The notes below the pieces were generated by a model, which did not search any database, was not told the DNA's origin, and worked only from the letters and a program-made list of their open reading frames with translations. A stretch of DNA of 8,283 bases from Calditrichaceae bacterium (lineage in GTDB: Bacteria > Calditrichota > Calditrichia > Calditrichales > Calditrichaceae), in contig JAUXGF010000100.1 in NCBI GenBank assembly GCA_030622395.1, positions 1 to 8,283 of the forward strand, in the 5' to 3' direction. Positions 7,552-8,283 of the stretch are shown here, piece by piece (position 1 is the first letter of the stretch; the number at the start of each line of letters is the position of its first letter). The position numbers and the translations under genes were made by a program.

Positions 7552-8283
7552 CTATTCCTCTTCTTCAGGTAAATACTCTAAAATGACTTCCAAAATCTTT
7601 TCGGCAGATTTAGGGCCAATCCCCTGTATTTCAAGAAGTCCTTCTTTGCCAAGCTCTTGCGCCTCTTTAACATCTAATACATCCGCATCAATCAGCTTCT
7701 TTTTAATAGAAGCCGGCAGTTCTTCCAATTCATCAAAAGTAGTATAAGATTCGCGTGTTTCAGCTTTGTATTCCGACTCACGAATAGGCTCAATCTGAAA
7801 ACCGGATAATTCGGACGCAAGACGCAGATTTTGTCCGCCCCTTCCAATAGCAAGGGACATTTGTTCGTCATCAATAATTGCAACGGCAATTTTTTCTTCA
7901 TGATTAACAATAATTTTAACCGGCTTAGCAGGCGCAAGCACACGGGAAATAAATATTTCCGGCTCGCTGGAAAAATTCAGAATATCTATTTTCTCGTTAT
8001 TCAATTCTCTTACAACAGCCTGAATCCGCACTCCTTTCATCCCTACACATGCTCCAACGGCGTCAACTCTACGATCAATTGACTCGACGGCTATTTTTGA
8101 ACGGTCTCCGGCTTCGCGGGCGACACGTTTTACTTCAACAATACCATCATATATTTCCGGCACTTCCAACTCAAATAAGCGGACTAAAAATTGTTTATCC
8201 GCCCGGCTGACAATAATTTCCGGCCCCCGACCCTGGTTACGCACTTCCTTTATGATACAACGTACCGTCTGACCTCTTCTTAG
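7552..8283 (-). CDS. nusA: Transcription termination/antitermination factor NusA, 5' end cut by window edge
   Basis: NusA binds RNA polymerase and nascent RNA, modulating pausing, termination and antitermination. The frame is open to the window edge, giving 243 visible codons. The GTG at 8244 is internal, not a start, because the upstream codons read RRGQTVRCIIKEVRNQGRGP, the expected end of the S1 domain. Next come the KH1 region with FELEVPEIYDGIVEVKRVAR and VDAVGACVGMKGVRIQAVV (GMKG at visible residues 81-84), and KH2 with SLAIGRGGQNLRLASELSG (GRGG at 147-150). A C-terminal helix-hairpin-helix-like domain follows (about 183-240, LLEIQGIGPKSAEKILEVIL) and the protein ends in the acidic tail PEEEE. 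The N-terminal polymerase-binding domain and most of S1 are outside. The HhH domain resembles the acidic repeats of E. coli NusA, of which there would be a single copy. The KH1 wording recalls FCB-group NusA (inference). The gene heads the operon portion seen here. Confidence 0.97.
   Translation of the reverse strand, partial: LRRGQTVRCIIKEVRNQGRGPEIIVSRADKQFLVRLFELEVPEIYDGIVEVKRVAREAGDRSKIAVESIDRRVDAVGACVGMKGVRIQAVVRELNNEKIDILNFSSEPEIFISRVLAPAKPVKIIVNHEEKIAVAIIDDEQMSLAIGRGGQNLRLASELSGFQIEPIRESEYKAETRESYTTFDELEELPASIKKKLIDADVLDVKEAQELGKEGLLEIQGIGPKSAEKILEVILEYLPEEEE

Noticed and set aside
7529..8082. Open frames of 72 to 83 codons on both strands within nusA
   Set aside because: They overlap conserved NusA KH and HhH coding sequence in other frames and show no family features.
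8242..8244. GTG as the start of NusA
   Set aside because: The same frame stays open to the window edge and encodes recognisable S1-domain sequence upstream, so the gene is cut by the window rather than starting here.

Overview
The window is one compact, entirely minus-strand block of translation and RNA-metabolism genes. In transcription order (high to low coordinates) it reads nusA (5' end outside the window), infB, a DUF503/ylxP gene, rbfA, truB, ribF, rpsO and pnp (3' end outside the window). This is the classical bacterial nusA-infB cluster. The gene order from infB onward matches Bacillus subtilis, but the two small genes found between nusA and infB there (ylxR and ylxQ) are missing. No plus-strand gene, RNA gene, mobile gene, CRISPR array or convincing promoter was found.

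Organism: a bacterium with a moderately AT-rich genome and the standard genetic code. NusA (its KH1 wording), IF2 (the first IF2_N module) and the short, PUA-less TruB with the WTSFDVV block resemble, from memory, proteins of the Fibrobacteres-Chlorobi-Bacteroidetes (FCB) group and neighbouring uncultivated lineages. This placement is an inference and is only weakly supported. The DUF503 gene inside the operon argues against a typical member of the Bacteroidetes.

Layout: pnp fills 1-2069, rpsO 2098-2367, ribF 2383-3357, truB 3363-4073, rbfA 4048-4413, ylxP 4419-4700, infB 4702-7446 and nusA 7552-8283. Junctions are very tight: 1 nt between infB and ylxP, 5 nt between ylxP and rbfA, a 26-nt overlap of rbfA and truB, 5 nt between truB and ribF, 15 nt between ribF and rpsO, and 28 nt between rpsO and pnp. 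Clear Shine-Dalgarno sequences precede only infB, rpsO and pnp. The starts of ylxP, rbfA, truB and ribF lack a good one and probably rely on translational coupling. The only sizeable spacer is about 105 nt between nusA and infB, and it contains an inverted repeat.

Together the genes couple transcription elongation and termination (NusA), initiation (IF2), 30S maturation (RbfA, S15), tRNA pseudouridylation (TruB), flavin cofactor synthesis (RibF) and RNA turnover (PNPase). No new system is evident. The most unusual local feature is a GC-rich palindromic insertion, in frame, in the riboflavin-kinase half of ribF (about 2551-2606). It looks like a small repeat element carried inside a protein-coding gene.
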